A stretch of DNA of 64,000 nucleotides from Rhodobacteraceae bacterium HTCC2083 (GCA_000156115.1 DS995276.1:2241719-2305718); one strand, 5' to 3'; positions 17,443-27,162 are shown, counted from the stretch's first letter. Notes: generated from the letters alone by a model not told the origin. Program-made: numbers and translations.

Positions 17443-19035
17443 TTAGCCATAGAGACGTAAAATTTCTTTAAGATCATCAAGGCTGTTGGCATCTTGTGCC
17501 GCTTTATCTTGTCGCCACCGCAACATGCGTGGGAAGCGCAGGGCGACACCGGATTTATGACGCGTGCTGCGTTGTATGCCCTCGAAAGCGATCTCGAACA
17601 CATGTTCGGGCGGAACCTGTCGCACGGGACCAAAACGTTGCAGCGTGTTCTTGCGCACCCATGTGGTGATTTGGCGGAACTCCGCATCGGTCAGGCCTGA
17701 ATAGGCCTTGGTGAAAGGGATCAAGTCATTGTCCTGCCAAACGGCGAAAGTGTAGTCTGTGAACAGGGTCGCGCGCCGCCCATGGCCCGATTGTGCGTAG
17801 ATCATCACTGCATCTATGGTCAGCGGATCAAGCTTCCATTTCCACCAATCACCTTTCTTGCGCCCTGCCAGGTAAAGGCTGTCACTGCGTTTTAACATCA
17901 GTCCTTCCGCATGATGTGCACGGGCTTCGGCGCGGGTTTGCGCGAAGTCTTCCCACGTATTTGCTTTAATCTGCGGAGATAGCTTGATCGGTGCGTCGCT
18001 TGGCACGTCTCTCAGAGTAGTATCCAGAAGCGCGCGCCGCTCTAAGAATGGGCGATTACGGATATCTTCGCCCTCCCATTCCAGAAGGTCGTAAGCGTAT
18101 AGAATAACAGGCGTGTCGCGCAGCAATTTGGCGGGCGTCGTCTTGCGACCAATCCGTTTTTGCAGATCTGCGAACGGCAAGGGTTGCGCGTCTTTCCAAC
18201 CCAGTATTTCACCATCAAGCACCGTGCCCGCAGGCAGATAATCTAGCAAACGCATGAATTCGGGGAAGCGGTCCGTCATCAGTTCCTCGCCGCGCGACCA
18301 CACGAAATGTGTACCACCGCGCAGTATGACCTGCCCGCGAATACCGTCCCATTTCCATTCGGCGTGCCAGTCCTCAACAGCGCCAAGATCGTCGGATGGG
18401 CCGTCTAAACCATGCGCAAGATAGAATGGATAGGGGCGAGACAGCGCACTTTCTGGATCATCCGCTTCGATCAAAGTATGGTAGTCCGTGCTCCGCGGTG
18501 TCCAATTGCCCATCAGGCGGTGCGCCAGCTCAGCCTCGTCTTTGCCTGTGGCGTGTGCAAGGGCACGGGTCATAAGTTTTTGTGAAACCCCAACGCGAAA
18601 CCCACCTGTTATCAGCTTGTTAAATAAAAATCGCTCAGTGCCGCCAAGGGTATGCCACGCGTTTAGTACGAAGTCTTTCTTGGCTGTTTCGTCAGCGTCT
18701 TTCAAGCTGACCAACGCATCGATCCAATGGGTTAGCCCCTTGTCGGAGTGCTGTGAATTGACTGGCAAGATCAGCCCAATCGTCTCGGCAAGATCACCGA
18801 CAATCGGGTAGCATTCCTCAAACAGCCAAAGATCAATGCCTGCGGTCTCCGCCGCCCACGTGCGCAGTTGTGTCGTGGTGACTGCGCGCTTTGGGCGACG
18901 ACCAGAGAACAGCGCGATGGTCCATAAGCGATCCGCATCATCTGCGGTCTCAAAATATTTCGCGAGCGCGTCGACCTTGCGACTTGTCTTGGTGGTTTCG
19001 TCCAAGGCTTGGAAAACGGTTGCGAACTCTCTCAT
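17443..19035 (-). CDS. ATP-dependent DNA ligase (damage-response, exonuclease-associated type)
   Basis: A 530-residue ligase. The nucleotidyl-transfer motif I is EWKWDGIRGQ with adenylated Lys228, followed by LDGEILGW (motif III region), EGLMLKRSDSLY (motif IV) and WWKWKLDP (motif V); an N-terminal ~200-residue domain precedes the core. It matches the bacterial ATP-ligase family that travels with a metallo-beta-lactamase exonuclease and a DEXH helicase and has been linked to cisplatin or other crosslink damage. The ATG overlaps the exonuclease stop by four bases (ATGA), so the two are co-translated. The helicase and PdeM-type phosphoesterase partners are not present in this window. Confidence 0.92.
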   Translation of the reverse strand: MREFATVFQALDETTKTSRKVDALAKYFETADDADRLWTIALFSGRRPKRAVTTTQLRTWAAETAGIDLWLFEECYPIVGDLAETIGLILPVNSQHSDKGLTHWIDALVSLKDADETAKKDFVLNAWHTLGGTERFLFNKLITGGFRVGVSQKLMTRALAHATGKDEAELAHRLMGNWTPRSTDYHTLIEADDPESALSRPYPFYLAHGLDGPSDDLGAVEDWHAEWKWDGIRGQVILRGGTHFVWSRGEELMTDRFPEFMRLLDYLPAGTVLDGEILGWKDAQPLPFADLQKRIGRKTTPAKLLRDTPVILYAYDLLEWEGEDIRNRPFLERRALLDTTLRDVPSDAPIKLSPQIKANTWEDFAQTRAEARAHHAEGLMLKRSDSLYLAGRKKGDWWKWKLDPLTIDAVMIYAQSGHGRRATLFTDYTFAVWQDNDLIPFTKAYSGLTDAEFRQITTWVRKNTLQRFGPVRQVPPEHVFEIAFEGIQRSTRHKSGVALRFPRMLRWRQDKAAQDANSLDDLKEILRLYG

Positions 19036-20060
19036 GACGCGTCGCCCTCGGCAGTCGGGTCCACCTCTCCACCATCAAATTCAAACGCGGTTTCCACGAT
19101 TGCCGCGTTGCAACCGGTGCTGTTCAGGTGGCGCGCAAAGATGTCCGTGTAGCCATGGGTGACGTAGATCTTTTCGGCACCTGTTGCGGAGATTGCGTCC
19201 AGCAAACCATCCCAATCTGCATGATCGGAGATGACAAATCCCTGATCCAACGCGCGCCGACGGCGCACACCGCGCAGCCGCATCCATCCGCTGGCAAAAC
19301 CGCTAGAGTGTTTTGGGAACCCACGTGCCCAGTTCGAGCCAAGTGCGGCAGGCGGTGCCAATATCATCGCGCCTTTATATGCTTTTCTGTCCAGGTCAGG
19401 TGTCACCAGCGTGGTAGGCGGCAACTGCACGCCCTGCGCGCGTAAGATTTCATTGCTGGCTTCGATCGCCCCATGGGTCAGGATCGGGCTGATATCCGTA
19501 TCTAACACGGACAAAATGCGTTGGGCCTTGCCGAGTGAGTACGCGCCGATGATGCTGCTCACCCCGGCTTGCGCATTTTTGTGCCACCATGTGTTGATTT
19601 GCTCTGCGATCACGGCCTGAGGCTCCCACTTGAAAATGGGCAGGCCGAAGGTACATTCAGAGATGAAATGTGTGCAGCGCACTGGCTCAAAGGCTTCGCT
19701 GATGCCGTCATCTTCGGTTTTGTAATCGCCAGACACGACCCAGATTTCGCCCTTGTAGGCTAGGCGGATCTGCGCAGATCCGATCACATGACCAGCGGGG
19801 TGAAACGAGATCTGGACGCCATTCACGGCAAATGGTTGCCCGTAGTCAATTGTGTCAAGCGTGATGTTACCCAGCCTGTGGCGCATCACGGGGGCTGCAC
19901 TTGTTGTACACATGTACCTTGCGTGGCCCGCACGTGCGTGATCAGCGTGTCCATGGGTGATAAGCGCGCGCGCCACAGGTTTCCACGGATCGATATAGAG
20001 ATCTGCACGGGGGCAATAAATGCCGCGGTCCGTGAAGGTGATGAGCGGGTCTGTGGGCAT
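19032..20060 (-). CDS. ligase-associated DNA exonuclease (metallo-beta-lactamase fold)
   Basis: A 342-residue nuclease of the SNM1/CPSF-like metallo-beta-lactamase class. The zinc motif is THGHADHARAGH near residue 36, with further ligands in FHPAGHVIGSAQ and the C-terminal ISDHADWDGL and YVTHGYTD blocks. The family trims DNA ends before ligation by the partner ligase encoded immediately downstream with a 4-base overlap. Start at 20060. Length is typical for the ligase-associated exonuclease family. Confidence 0.92.
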   Translation of the reverse strand: MPTDPLITFTDRGIYCPRADLYIDPWKPVARALITHGHADHARAGHARYMCTTSAAPVMRHRLGNITLDTIDYGQPFAVNGVQISFHPAGHVIGSAQIRLAYKGEIWVVSGDYKTEDDGISEAFEPVRCTHFISECTFGLPIFKWEPQAVIAEQINTWWHKNAQAGVSSIIGAYSLGKAQRILSVLDTDISPILTHGAIEASNEILRAQGVQLPPTTLVTPDLDRKAYKGAMILAPPAALGSNWARGFPKHSSGFASGWMRLRGVRRRRALDQGFVISDHADWDGLLDAISATGAEKIYVTHGYTDIFARHLNSTGCNAAIVETAFEFDGGEVDPTAEGDAS

Positions 20061-20113
20061 GTTTTAGGACATAGAGCGCAAAACGCGTGATGCTACCGCA
20101 GCGGCGTTTTTAT

Positions 20114-21046
20114 TCAGAGGGCATCGAGAAAAGCGACGGCCTCTTTGGTCAAGGTCGCGCGGGTCTTGGGGTTGTCCATAAACACTTCGTGCTCCGCGTT
20201 TTCGACCATGCGCAAAGTACCGCTAGGCCAAGCGCCCATTTTCGTGTGCACAGCGCTGGCATCGATAATGCGTTCGTTATCGCCAAGGAACGTTAGGTTC
20301 GGCAACTTGGGCGCAGGGGCGTTCATAATCGCGTTACATTCTAGCAGTGCTTCTCGCAGCCAATGCAGGCTAGGGCCGCCAAGTTCCAACTCGGGGACCG
20401 CAAGAATTTGATCGCCCATCAGTTTCCACATCTCGGGATCGCGGGTCAGCGTGTTGTCCTGAAACGGCTCGTTGAGGATAAAGCTGCGGCCATTGGTGCC
20501 CGGGGCAAGTGTGCTGCCAACGCCAAATAAATCCGCTGCGTGCGATAAAACCCATGCGGCAGGGCGTAGTGCGGGCGACATGAGAATCCCCCACATCGGC
20601 GCCGAGAAAAGCGCGCCCTTTACAGGCAGACCGTCGATGACGGAACGCAAAGCAATGCACCCTCCCATCGAATGGCCTAACAAGGCTTTCGCAGGCGGCA
20701 TTCCTTGTTGCACAACGGTGTCTATCAGGGTTTGCACATCTTTTTGATAGTCTTGGAAGTTGTTGACGTGACCGCGCAATGGCTCATCAATCAGTCGATC
20801 AGACAGTCCTTGGCCACGCCAGTCTATCGTGGCAACTGCGTAACCAGCTGCTTGCAAGTCCGCCGCAACATGAGCGTATTTCTCAATGTACTCAGTGCGC
20901 CCAGTGTAAATCAGCACAGTATCCGTGGCCCCATCCAAGGGCCACAGACCAATGCGCAGACGCACCCCGTCCGATGCTTCGCGCCAAAGCGCGTAACCGC
21001 TTGCAGGACCATTGCAAATTTCGGCGTGATAGGGGGCGTCTGTCAT
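20114..21046 (-). CDS. alpha/beta hydrolase, lysophospholipase-like
   Basis: A 310-residue serine hydrolase resembling the monoacylglycerol lipase/lysophospholipase group (PldB-like): YTGRTEYIEKYAH near residue 48, DWRGQGLSDR, nucleophile elbow LLGHSMGG (Ser about 127), and the catalytic His in ENAEHEVFMD near the C-terminus. It follows the SCP2 gene by 11 bases in the same direction, suggesting a lipid-handling pair. No signal peptide. Confidence 0.87.
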   Translation of the reverse strand: MTDAPYHAEICNGPASGYALWREASDGVRLRIGLWPLDGATDTVLIYTGRTEYIEKYAHVAADLQAAGYAVATIDWRGQGLSDRLIDEPLRGHVNNFQDYQKDVQTLIDTVVQQGMPPAKALLGHSMGGCIALRSVIDGLPVKGALFSAPMWGILMSPALRPAAWVLSHAADLFGVGSTLAPGTNGRSFILNEPFQDNTLTRDPEMWKLMGDQILAVPELELGGPSLHWLREALLECNAIMNAPAPKLPNLTFLGDNERIIDASAVHTKMGAWPSGTLRMVENAEHEVFMDNPKTRATLTKEAVAFLDAL

Positions 21047-21057
21047 GTTTGTTTGTC

Positions 21058-21348
21058 CTAGCTCAGCACTGCTCCAAGTTTCATCGCCATGCCCATGTCA
21101 CCATCGACTGATAGCTTGCCGGTCATGAACGCAGCCGTAGCGTTTTGCTCGCCCTCTAGGATCGCTTGGAACGTTTCCGCATCTGCCGTCAGCGTCACAT
21201 CCGCGTCCGCCTCGGACGCCGAAGCACCAGTTTCATCAATCCGAACAGTGCCTTCGCCTTCAATCTCAAACTTTGCACTGCCGTCGAAACCTGCGCCTGC
21301 TAGCTTTTCATTCAGGGCCGTAACGGCTGCATTTATAATATCGCTCAT
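21058..21348 (-). CDS. SCP2 sterol-binding domain protein
   Basis: A 96-residue single-domain protein of the SCP2 family, which has a hydrophobic lipid-binding tunnel. Recognisable features are KFEIEGEGTVRIDETG, VTLTADAETFQAILEGE and AAFMTGKLSVDGDMGMAMKLG near the C-terminus. The start ATG has a GCGGAG site upstream. It is first in a two-gene unit with a lysophospholipase-like hydrolase, which fits lipid binding or delivery; the ligand is unknown. Confidence 0.93.
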   Translation of the reverse strand: MSDIINAAVTALNEKLAGAGFDGSAKFEIEGEGTVRIDETGASASEADADVTLTADAETFQAILEGEQNATAAFMTGKLSVDGDMGMAMKLGAVLS

Positions 21349-21414
21349 GTCGCTCTCCGCTTCGTTATCTTATCGCATCTGGCATCTTGCCGGTCATGCG
21401 CTACACTCTCGTAT

Positions 21415-22038
21415 ATGAGAACTCCATTCCCCACGCGCAAACTTTACCTTGCGGAATACTTACGTAAACTTAGCGGCACGCTTGGTGTGACGCTGTTGTT
21501 GCTTGCGTCACCCTATAGCTTACCCGCTGTTGCGCAAGACGTAGCCCCGAAGAGTGAGACAGACGTTAACGCGCTAGGCCTCTTGGAGCAGTTGCGCGAC
21601 GCGGATGCGGGAGAGGCTGCAAAAATCGCCAAGCAAATCAAACGCAATTGGGCGCGTTCTGGTTCGGCTTCGGCTGACTTATTGTTCAAACGCGGGCGCG
21701 ATGCGCTGGGCGCGAATAAGCCTAAAGTAGCGTTTGAGCATCTGACCGCCCTCACAGATCACGCACCTGATTTTGCGGAAGGCTGGCACATGCGTGCGAG
21801 CGCGCTGTATCAGCAGGAACTTTATGGTCCCGCGCTTGAAGATCTTGAACGGGCTTTGACGCTCAGCCCCCAGCACTTTGATGCGATCCAAGGTTTAGGC
21901 GCGATTTTTGAGCAATTGGGCGATCGGAAGCGGGCATATGAGGTCTACGAACAAGTTCTCGCTATACATCCGCATCACACGACCGTACTCGAAGCGATGG
22001 AACGGTTGGAAGCTGACGTCAAAGGCCCCGCCCTCTAG
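21415..22038 (+). CDS. TPR-repeat periplasmic or lipoprotein-like protein
   Basis: A 207-residue protein with an N-terminal hydrophobic signal segment (about residues 18-40, ending AVAQD) and three tetratricopeptide-type repeats over residues 80-190 (AFEHLTALTDHAPDFAEGW, ALEDLERALTLSPQHFDAI, AYEVYEQVLAIHPHH). TPR proteins mediate protein-protein contacts; here probably in the periplasm. It ends 23 bases before the SUV3-like helicase on the same strand. No strong ribosome-binding site is visible. Function unknown. Confidence 0.85.
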   Translation: MRTPFPTRKLYLAEYLRKLSGTLGVTLLLLASPYSLPAVAQDVAPKSETDVNALGLLEQLRDADAGEAAKIAKQIKRNWARSGSASADLLFKRGRDALGANKPKVAFEHLTALTDHAPDFAEGWHMRASALYQQELYGPALEDLERALTLSPQHFDAIQGLGAIFEQLGDRKRAYEVYEQVLAIHPHHTTVLEAMERLEADVKGPAL

Positions 22039-22061
22039 AATACATCGAGTTTGGGGCAGAT

Positions 22062-24776
22062 ATGGCCGCGCAACAACGCATCATCGCGGTTCTAGGACCG
22101 ACCAATACGGGCAAAACCACCTACGCGATCGAGCGTATGTTGGCGCACCGCACGGGTGTGATTGGCCTGCCTTTGCGCCTTTTGGCGCGCGAAGTTTACG
22201 ACCGTATCGTCACTCTGCGTGGGCCGTCTGTTGTGGCGTTGGTCACAGGTGAGGAGCGTATAGTACCGCCGCGCACGCAGTATTGGGTCTGCACTGTTGA
22301 GGCGATGCCGCAAGGCATGGGGGCCGATTTCCTGGCTGTTGATGAAATTCAACTCTGCGCCGATCCAGAGCGAGGGCATGTATTTACGGAACGTTTGCTT
22401 AGTGCGCGCGGCCTGCATGAGACTTTGTTCATGGGCGCTGACACGATGCGTGACCCGATCAAGTCGCTTATTCCTGATGCTCAATTCGTAGCGCGGGAAC
22501 GCATGAGCGAGCTGGCGTATTCTGGCCCAAAGAAAATCTCGCGCATGCGTCCGCGCAGCGCAATTGTGGGTTTTTCTGTGGAAAACGTCTACGCCATTGC
22601 TGAATTGATTCGCCGTCAAAAGGGAGGAGCGGCTGTTGTCATGGGCGCTTTGTCGCCGCGCACGCGCAATGCGCAGGTGGAAATGTATCAAAACGGCGAT
22701 GTGGATTTTCTCGTAGCGACCGATGCGATTGGCATGGGGCTTAACCTTGATATTGATCACGTGGCGTTTTCTTCACTGAGCAAATTTGACGGCCAACGTA
22801 TGCGCCCGCTGATGGCGAACGAGCTTGCGCAGATTGCAGGGCGGGCTGGACGCGGGATGAAGCCGGGCACTTTTGGTGTGACTGGCGAAGCGCCACCGCT
22901 CCATGATGAGTTGGCGCGCGCCATTACCGAACATCGCTTTCAACCTGTTGGTAAACTGCAATGGCGCAATCCCAAGTTACAGATGGGCCGCCTTGATGCA
23001 CTGATCGCCTCGCTGGAGCAGCCAAGCCATGATGACCGTTTGGTGAAATCGCGCGAAGCCGATGATCTTCGGGTGCTCAAAACCCTAGCAGGCGAGACCG
23101 AAGTCATGGCGCGTGCGAGCGATGCCAAATCGGTGCAACTCCTTTGGGATGTGTGCCGCGTGCCTGACTTTCGCGGCATCAGCAATTCCGAACATGCCAA
23201 TCTGCTTGAGGGCATTTTCAACGATCTTCATGAGCTTGGCCGCATCCCCGATGACTGGCTTGCCAGGCAAATCAAACGCATTGACCGCATAGAGGGTGAC
23301 ATCGACACGCTCTCCAAACGACTCGCGTTTATTCGCACTTGGACTTACGTGGCCCAACGCTCTGGCTGGACAAATGACGAAAACCATTGGCGTTCGCAGA
23401 CGCGCGCTGTAGAAGACCGCTTGTCAGATGCGCTGCACGAGCGTTTGACCCAAAGATTTGTGGACCGGCGCACATCCGTGCTTTTGCGCCGGCTCAAGCA
23501 AAAGGAGGCCCTTTTGGCCGAAGTAAATGATAAAGGTGAAGTGACCGTCGAAGGTGAATTCGTGGGTCGTTTGGAAGGGTTCCGTTTTTCGCAGGATAAG
23601 TCCGCGAGTGGTGCCGAAGAAAAGACATTGCGCGCGGCTTCCGTGGCTGCGCTAACGCCGCATTTCCATTTGCGCGCGGACCGTTTTTACAACGCGCCCG
23701 ACACAGAGATTGATTTTACCGAGCAGGGTGGCCTCATGTGGGGCGAGTATGCGGTTGGTAAACTGGTCGCGGGCCCCGAGGCTTTGAAACCTCAGGTGCA
23801 GGCATTTGTTGATGATGAAGCAGGCGCAGATGTGATTGAAAAAGTCACGCGCCGTTTGCAGCATTTCATTGACCGCAAGATCGCGCTGCATATGGAGCCT
23901 TTGCTGAACCTGCAAAAGGACGACACGCTCTCCGGCATGGCGCGCGGCTTCGGATTCCGCCTTATCGAAGCACTGGGTCTTGTTGCGCGTTCTGACGTTG
24001 CTGAAGATGTAAAAGCGCTCGATCAAGATGCACGTGGTGCTTTGCGCAAGCACGGCATTCGCTTCGGTCAGTTCACGATCTTTATGCCTTTGCTTTTGAA
24101 GCCTGCGCCGACGCGTTTGCGTCTTGTGCTTTGGTCTTTGGCGGCGGGTCATCAAGAATTTCCAGAATCGCCGCCCCCCGGTTTGGTGACGGTTCCGTCT
24201 GATGAACACGCACCCGCGGGTTACCATCTGATGTCTGGCTACCGCGCTGCTGGTGCCCGTGCGATCCGTATTGATATGCTGGAACGCCTTGCAGACATGC
24301 TACGCACAGAGGACAGTCGTGGTGGTTTTGAAGGCAAAGCAGACATGCTTTCCATCACAGGCATGACGCTGGAACAGTTTGCCGATCTCATGCAAGGCCT
24401 TGGCTATAAAGCAGAAAAGGGCGAACGCGAAAAAGTCAAAGCTGCACCAGCTACGAAGCCTGACGACGCGGTTAAGGCGGTAGGCGCGCCTGATGAAACA
24501 GCTGAATTACCTGCTGAGGACGCTCCAAAGGAAGACACAACACCAGAAATGGAAGTCTTCTACACCTTCACTTGGGGCCGCGCGCGTCAACAAAAGCACG
24601 CAGAAAGCCGTCCTCGCAAACAAGGCGGTGCGCCCAAGGGTAAAGGTAAGCCTCGTGGAAAACCGCAGGGGGGCAACAAAGCACAAAACTTCTCGGCTCG
24701 TCCGCCAAAGTCAGAGAAGAAGATCGACCCAGACAACCCGTTTGCGGCAGCATTGGCGGGGTTAGCTAAAAAGTGA
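22062..24776 (+). CDS. SUV3-like superfamily 2 RNA helicase
   Basis: A 904-residue helicase homologous to the mitochondrial RNA helicase SUV3. Walker A is GPTNTGKT (residues 12-19), the Walker B/DExx box is DEIQ (94-97), motif V is ATDAIGMGLNLDID, and motif VI is QIAGRAGRG. A long helical region and a C-terminal domain follow. The tail (about residue 800 onward) first carries acidic and Ala/Pro-rich sequence, then a Lys/Gly-rich stretch that could bind RNA, ending in a short [14 protein letters not shown] peptide. It overlaps the S4-domain gene by four bases. In alphaproteobacteria this helicase is conserved, but its RNA targets are not defined. Confidence 0.92.
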   Translation: MAAQQRIIAVLGPTNTGKTTYAIERMLAHRTGVIGLPLRLLAREVYDRIVTLRGPSVVALVTGEERIVPPRTQYWVCTVEAMPQGMGADFLAVDEIQLCADPERGHVFTERLLSARGLHETLFMGADTMRDPIKSLIPDAQFVARERMSELAYSGPKKISRMRPRSAIVGFSVENVYAIAELIRRQKGGAAVVMGALSPRTRNAQVEMYQNGDVDFLVATDAIGMGLNLDIDHVAFSSLSKFDGQRMRPLMANELAQIAGRAGRGMKPGTFGVTGEAPPLHDELARAITEHRFQPVGKLQWRNPKLQMGRLDALIASLEQPSHDDRLVKSREADDLRVLKTLAGETEVMARASDAKSVQLLWDVCRVPDFRGISNSEHANLLEGIFNDLHELGRIPDDWLARQIKRIDRIEGDIDTLSKRLAFIRTWTYVAQRSGWTNDENHWRSQTRAVEDRLSDALHERLTQRFVDRRTSVLLRRLKQKEALLAEVNDKGEVTVEGEFVGRLEGFRFSQDKSASGAEEKTLRAASVAALTPHFHLRADRFYNAPDTEIDFTEQGGLMWGEYAVGKLVAGPEALKPQVQAFVDDEAGADVIEKVTRRLQHFIDRKIALHMEPLLNLQKDDTLSGMARGFGFRLIEALGLVARSDVAEDVKALDQDARGALRKHGIRFGQFTIFMPLLLKPAPTRLRLVLWSLAAGHQEFPESPPPGLVTVPSDEHAPAGYHLMSGYRAAGARAIRIDMLERLADMLRTEDSRGGFEGKADMLSITGMTLEQFADLMQGLGYKAEKGEREKVKAAPATKPDDAVKAVGAPDETAELPAEDAPKEDTTPEMEVFYTFTWGRARQQKHAESRPRKQGGAPKGKGKPRGKPQGGNKAQNFSARPPKSEKKIDPDNPFAAALAGLAKK

Positions 24777-25147
24777 GCGAGGCAGCTGGAAAGCTGCGCG
24801 CGGACAAATGGCTCTGGCAGGCGCGGTTCTTTAAGACCCGTAGCCTGTCGGCCAAACTCATCACAGGATCGCATTTGCGGGTGAATAGCGACAAAGTCGT
24901 TAAGGCGTCGGCCACTGTTAAAGTTGGTGACGTGCTGACTTTCCCCCAAGGCAATCACATTCGCGTCATTCGAGTGGACGCCATCGGCGTGCGGCGTGGT
25001 CCTGCGCCTGAAGCACAAGCACTATATACCGACCTTAGCCCGCCGCAATCGCGTGATATTGGCAAACCTTATGCAGAACGCGGTGGTCGCCCAAGCAAGG
25101 CAGACCGAAAGCTAGGCGCGCAAATCAAACGCGGAGAGCTTGAATGA
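24773..25147 (+). CDS. RNA-binding S4 domain protein (HslR/Hsp15-like)
   Basis: A 124-residue protein with an N-terminal S4 RNA-binding domain ([17 protein letters not shown], residues 7-23, then [21 protein letters not shown]), as in heat-shock protein 15, which binds stalled 50S subunits carrying nascent-chain tRNA. Start GTG at 24773 overlaps the helicase stop (GTGA), implying coupled translation and possibly a shared RNA-related role. A basic C-terminal tail follows. Length matches Hsp15 (about 130). Confidence 0.92.
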   Translation: MSEAAGKLRADKWLWQARFFKTRSLSAKLITGSHLRVNSDKVVKASATVKVGDVLTFPQGNHIRVIRVDAIGVRRGPAPEAQALYTDLSPPQSRDIGKPYAERGGRPSKADRKLGAQIKRGELE

Positions 25148-25196
25148 TCCACCCGCTTGGATTAGCAAGTCCGCAACTCCGATTGAGGCACGATTC

Positions 25197-25535
25197 ATGA
25201 CCTACATTGTTAACGACAGCTGCATCGCCTGCAAATACACCGACTGCGTCGAAGTTTGCCCTGTGGATTGCTTCTACGAGGGTGAAAATATGCTGGTGAT
25301 TCACCCAGATGAGTGCATCGATTGTGGCGTGTGCGAACCCGAGTGTCCCGCCGATGCGATCCGTCCTGACACAGAGCCGGACATGGAAAAATGGGTTGAA
25401 TTCAACCGCAAGTATTCCGAGATGTGGCCTGTCATTATCACCAAGAAAGACCAGCTCCCTGACGCGGAAGAGCGTGACGGCGAAGAAGGAAAGCTTGAGA
25501 AATACTTCTCTGAGAAACCGGGTGAGGGTGGCTAG
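25197..25535 (+). CDS. fdxA: 7Fe ferredoxin FdxA
   Basis: A 112-residue soluble ferredoxin with one [3Fe-4S] and one [4Fe-4S] cluster. Cluster motifs are [18 protein letters not shown] near the N-terminus and [12 protein letters not shown] around residue 40; the ~55-residue acidic C-terminal extension is characteristic of the alphaproteobacterial FdxA group. The start is the ATG at 25197, with GAGG nine bases upstream; an upstream in-frame ATG overlaps the S4 gene. Redox partner not evident from neighbours. Confidence 0.95.
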   Translation: MTYIVNDSCIACKYTDCVEVCPVDCFYEGENMLVIHPDECIDCGVCEPECPADAIRPDTEPDMEKWVEFNRKYSEMWPVIITKKDQLPDAEERDGEEGKLEKYFSEKPGEGG

Positions 25536-25829
25536 ACACCCCGAATCACTTTTGCAATTTTGAAACGGTGCTTGAGTCGCACCTTTTTACGCTTTGGGCC
25601 AGCGAATGTTGGGTTTACGGGATATTAACGTATCTCGCACTCACTACTGGTGAGGGGGGCCTTTTTGTGATATACTTCTTCCTAGATGATGAATGATTGC
25701 CTGACACTGATCTGTTTCTGCCCTCCCGCGAGATAGCAAAACCTATATAAAGCGTGCTGCGCTGGCTGAAGCCTGTGCGCGCGCTTTTGACGTGTCTGAT
25801 GATCCTAAATGAGCTGAGGAAAGCCCATA

Positions 25830-26348
25830 ATGAGCAAGTCAAAGAACCTCGATTTTCGCGTTAACGAATTTGTTGTGTACCCCGCGCATGGCGTGGGCAA
25901 AGTTGTCTCCGTCGAAGAGCAAGAGGTCGCAGATGTTAAGTTAGAACTTTACGTGATCGCATTCGAAAAAGATAAAATGACCCTTCGCGTACCGACGCAT
26001 AAAGCCATCGACATCGGTATGCGCTCGCTCAGCACGGGCGATGAAGTCGCCCACGCGATGAAAACCCTCAAAGGCAAAGCGAAAGTGAAACGCGCGATGT
26101 GGTCGCGTCGCGCTCAGGAATATGAGCAAAAGATCAACTCTGGCGATTTGATTGCGATTGCAGAAGTTGTACGCGATTTGCACCGTACCGATGATCAGCG
26201 CGAGCAAAGCTATTCCGAGCGTCAGCTTTATGAAGCCGCGCTTGAACGTTTGACGCGCGAGATTGGTGCTGTTCAAGGGGGCGATGAAGACGCCGCCGCA
26301 CGTCAGATCACTGACGTTTTGATGTCCCGAGTTCTTGCTGCCGCTTAG
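25830..26348 (+). CDS. CarD-family transcriptional regulator (CdnL-like)
   Basis: A 172-residue protein with an N-terminal RNA-polymerase-interacting domain (FVVYPAHGVGKVVSVEEQEV, residues 13-32) and a C-terminal helical DNA-binding domain, the CarD/CdnL architecture. Such factors stabilise open promoter complexes, particularly at rRNA promoters. A GAGGAAAG site precedes the ATG. It is monocistronic and followed by a strong terminator. The 294 bases upstream have no gene but contain a CTCAC/GTGAG hairpin near 25640 and an A/T-rich stretch that may be its promoter. Confidence 0.94.
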   Translation: MSKSKNLDFRVNEFVVYPAHGVGKVVSVEEQEVADVKLELYVIAFEKDKMTLRVPTHKAIDIGMRSLSTGDEVAHAMKTLKGKAKVKRAMWSRRAQEYEQKINSGDLIAIAEVVRDLHRTDDQREQSYSERQLYEAALERLTREIGAVQGGDEDAAARQITDVLMSRVLAAA

Positions 26349-26372
26349 GCCGACTTTTCAGGGAACAGGGAA

Positions 26373-26410
26373 AGCCGCGCTTTTGGGAGGAAGCGCGGCT
26401 TTTCTATTTT
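26373..26410 (+). terminator. rho-independent terminator of the CarD-family gene
   Basis: A 10-bp stem (AGCCGCGCTT at 26373-26382, AAGCGCGGCT at 26391-26400), 8-base loop, then TTTCTATTTTT. It lies between convergent genes and could also serve cobS. Confidence 0.85.
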
Positions 26411-27162
26411 TAGCTCGTAAGTAGTGAAAGAAACAGTGCGACTTCAGTGACTTGCTGGCTTGCGCCGCAAACGTCACCCGTCTGGCCCTCGATCTTCGCG
26501 CGAGTTAGTGTAATGCAAAGATAAGCGCAGATCGCCGCAACAAGCGTCATCCCAATCCCATAAAGCCCAAGCGTAAATATCAAAGCGAGTGCTCCGATCC
26601 CAGCCGCAATTTGTGCACAACGCTTAGATACAAAGCCAACAGATTTGGACAGACCAACGTCACGGGCATGGGGTAGTGCCGTCATAATCGCAGGCATCAC
26701 AGCGCGCGACGCAACGTGAACCGCAATCAACGGCAGCGCCCAGTTGTCAAAGCGCAGCAGCTCTAACAGCACGCCAAAACGCAGGGCCAAAGTGATCCCT
26801 AAAGCCAAAACACCATAAGTTCCGATCTGACTATCTTTCATGATTTTCAGCCGCATCGCAGGGTCCCAACCACCCCAGAACCCATCCGCGCAATCGCCCA
26901 AACCGTCCTCATGCATCGCGCCTGTCGCGACGATGCCTGCGCCCAACGCCAAGATCGCAGCGCTCCAGAGCGGCAAACCGATCCAAAGTGCAAGCTTCGC
27001 GGCTATGCAGGCGATCAAACCGGTCACCACCCCAACCAGCGGATAGGCCCAAGCCGCGCGCGCGCTGTGGGCGTAAGCGTCTTCATCCAATCGGATTGGA
27101 AGCCGTGTGAGCAAGCTCAGTGCCAGCGCGATATCTTTTAAGAGGTCGTTTTGCTGTGCCAA
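26410..27162 (-). CDS. cobS: adenosylcobinamide-GDP ribazoletransferase (cobalamin synthase)
   Basis: Joins adenosylcobinamide-GDP and alpha-ribazole in the inner membrane, a final step of vitamin B12 synthesis. The 250-residue protein has LLTRLPI at its start, [12 protein letters not shown], the metal-binding motif [14 protein letters not shown] (about residue 88), and several membrane segments. The likely start is the TTG at 27160-27162, preceded by AGGA on the minus strand; a much longer open frame upstream lies antisense to cobT and is not real. It is divergent from cobT, whose product supplies the alpha-ribazole phosphate, with 79 bases between them. Confidence 0.88.
   Translation of the reverse strand: MAQQNDLLKDIALALSLLTRLPIRLDEDAYAHSARAAWAYPLVGVVTGLIACIAAKLALWIGLPLWSAAILALGAGIVATGAMHEDGLGDCADGFWGGWDPAMRLKIMKDSQIGTYGVLALGITLALRFGVLLELLRFDNWALPLIAVHVASRAVMPAIMTALPHARDVGLSKSVGFVSKRCAQIAAGIGALALIFTLGLYGIGMTLVAAICAYLCITLTRAKIEGQTGDVCGASQQVTEVALFLSLLTS

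Noticed and set aside
25536-25829. Possible small RNA upstream of the CarD-family gene
   Set aside because: There is a CTCAC/GTGAG hairpin and a T-tract near 25640-25675, but no supporting promoter that can be read with confidence.
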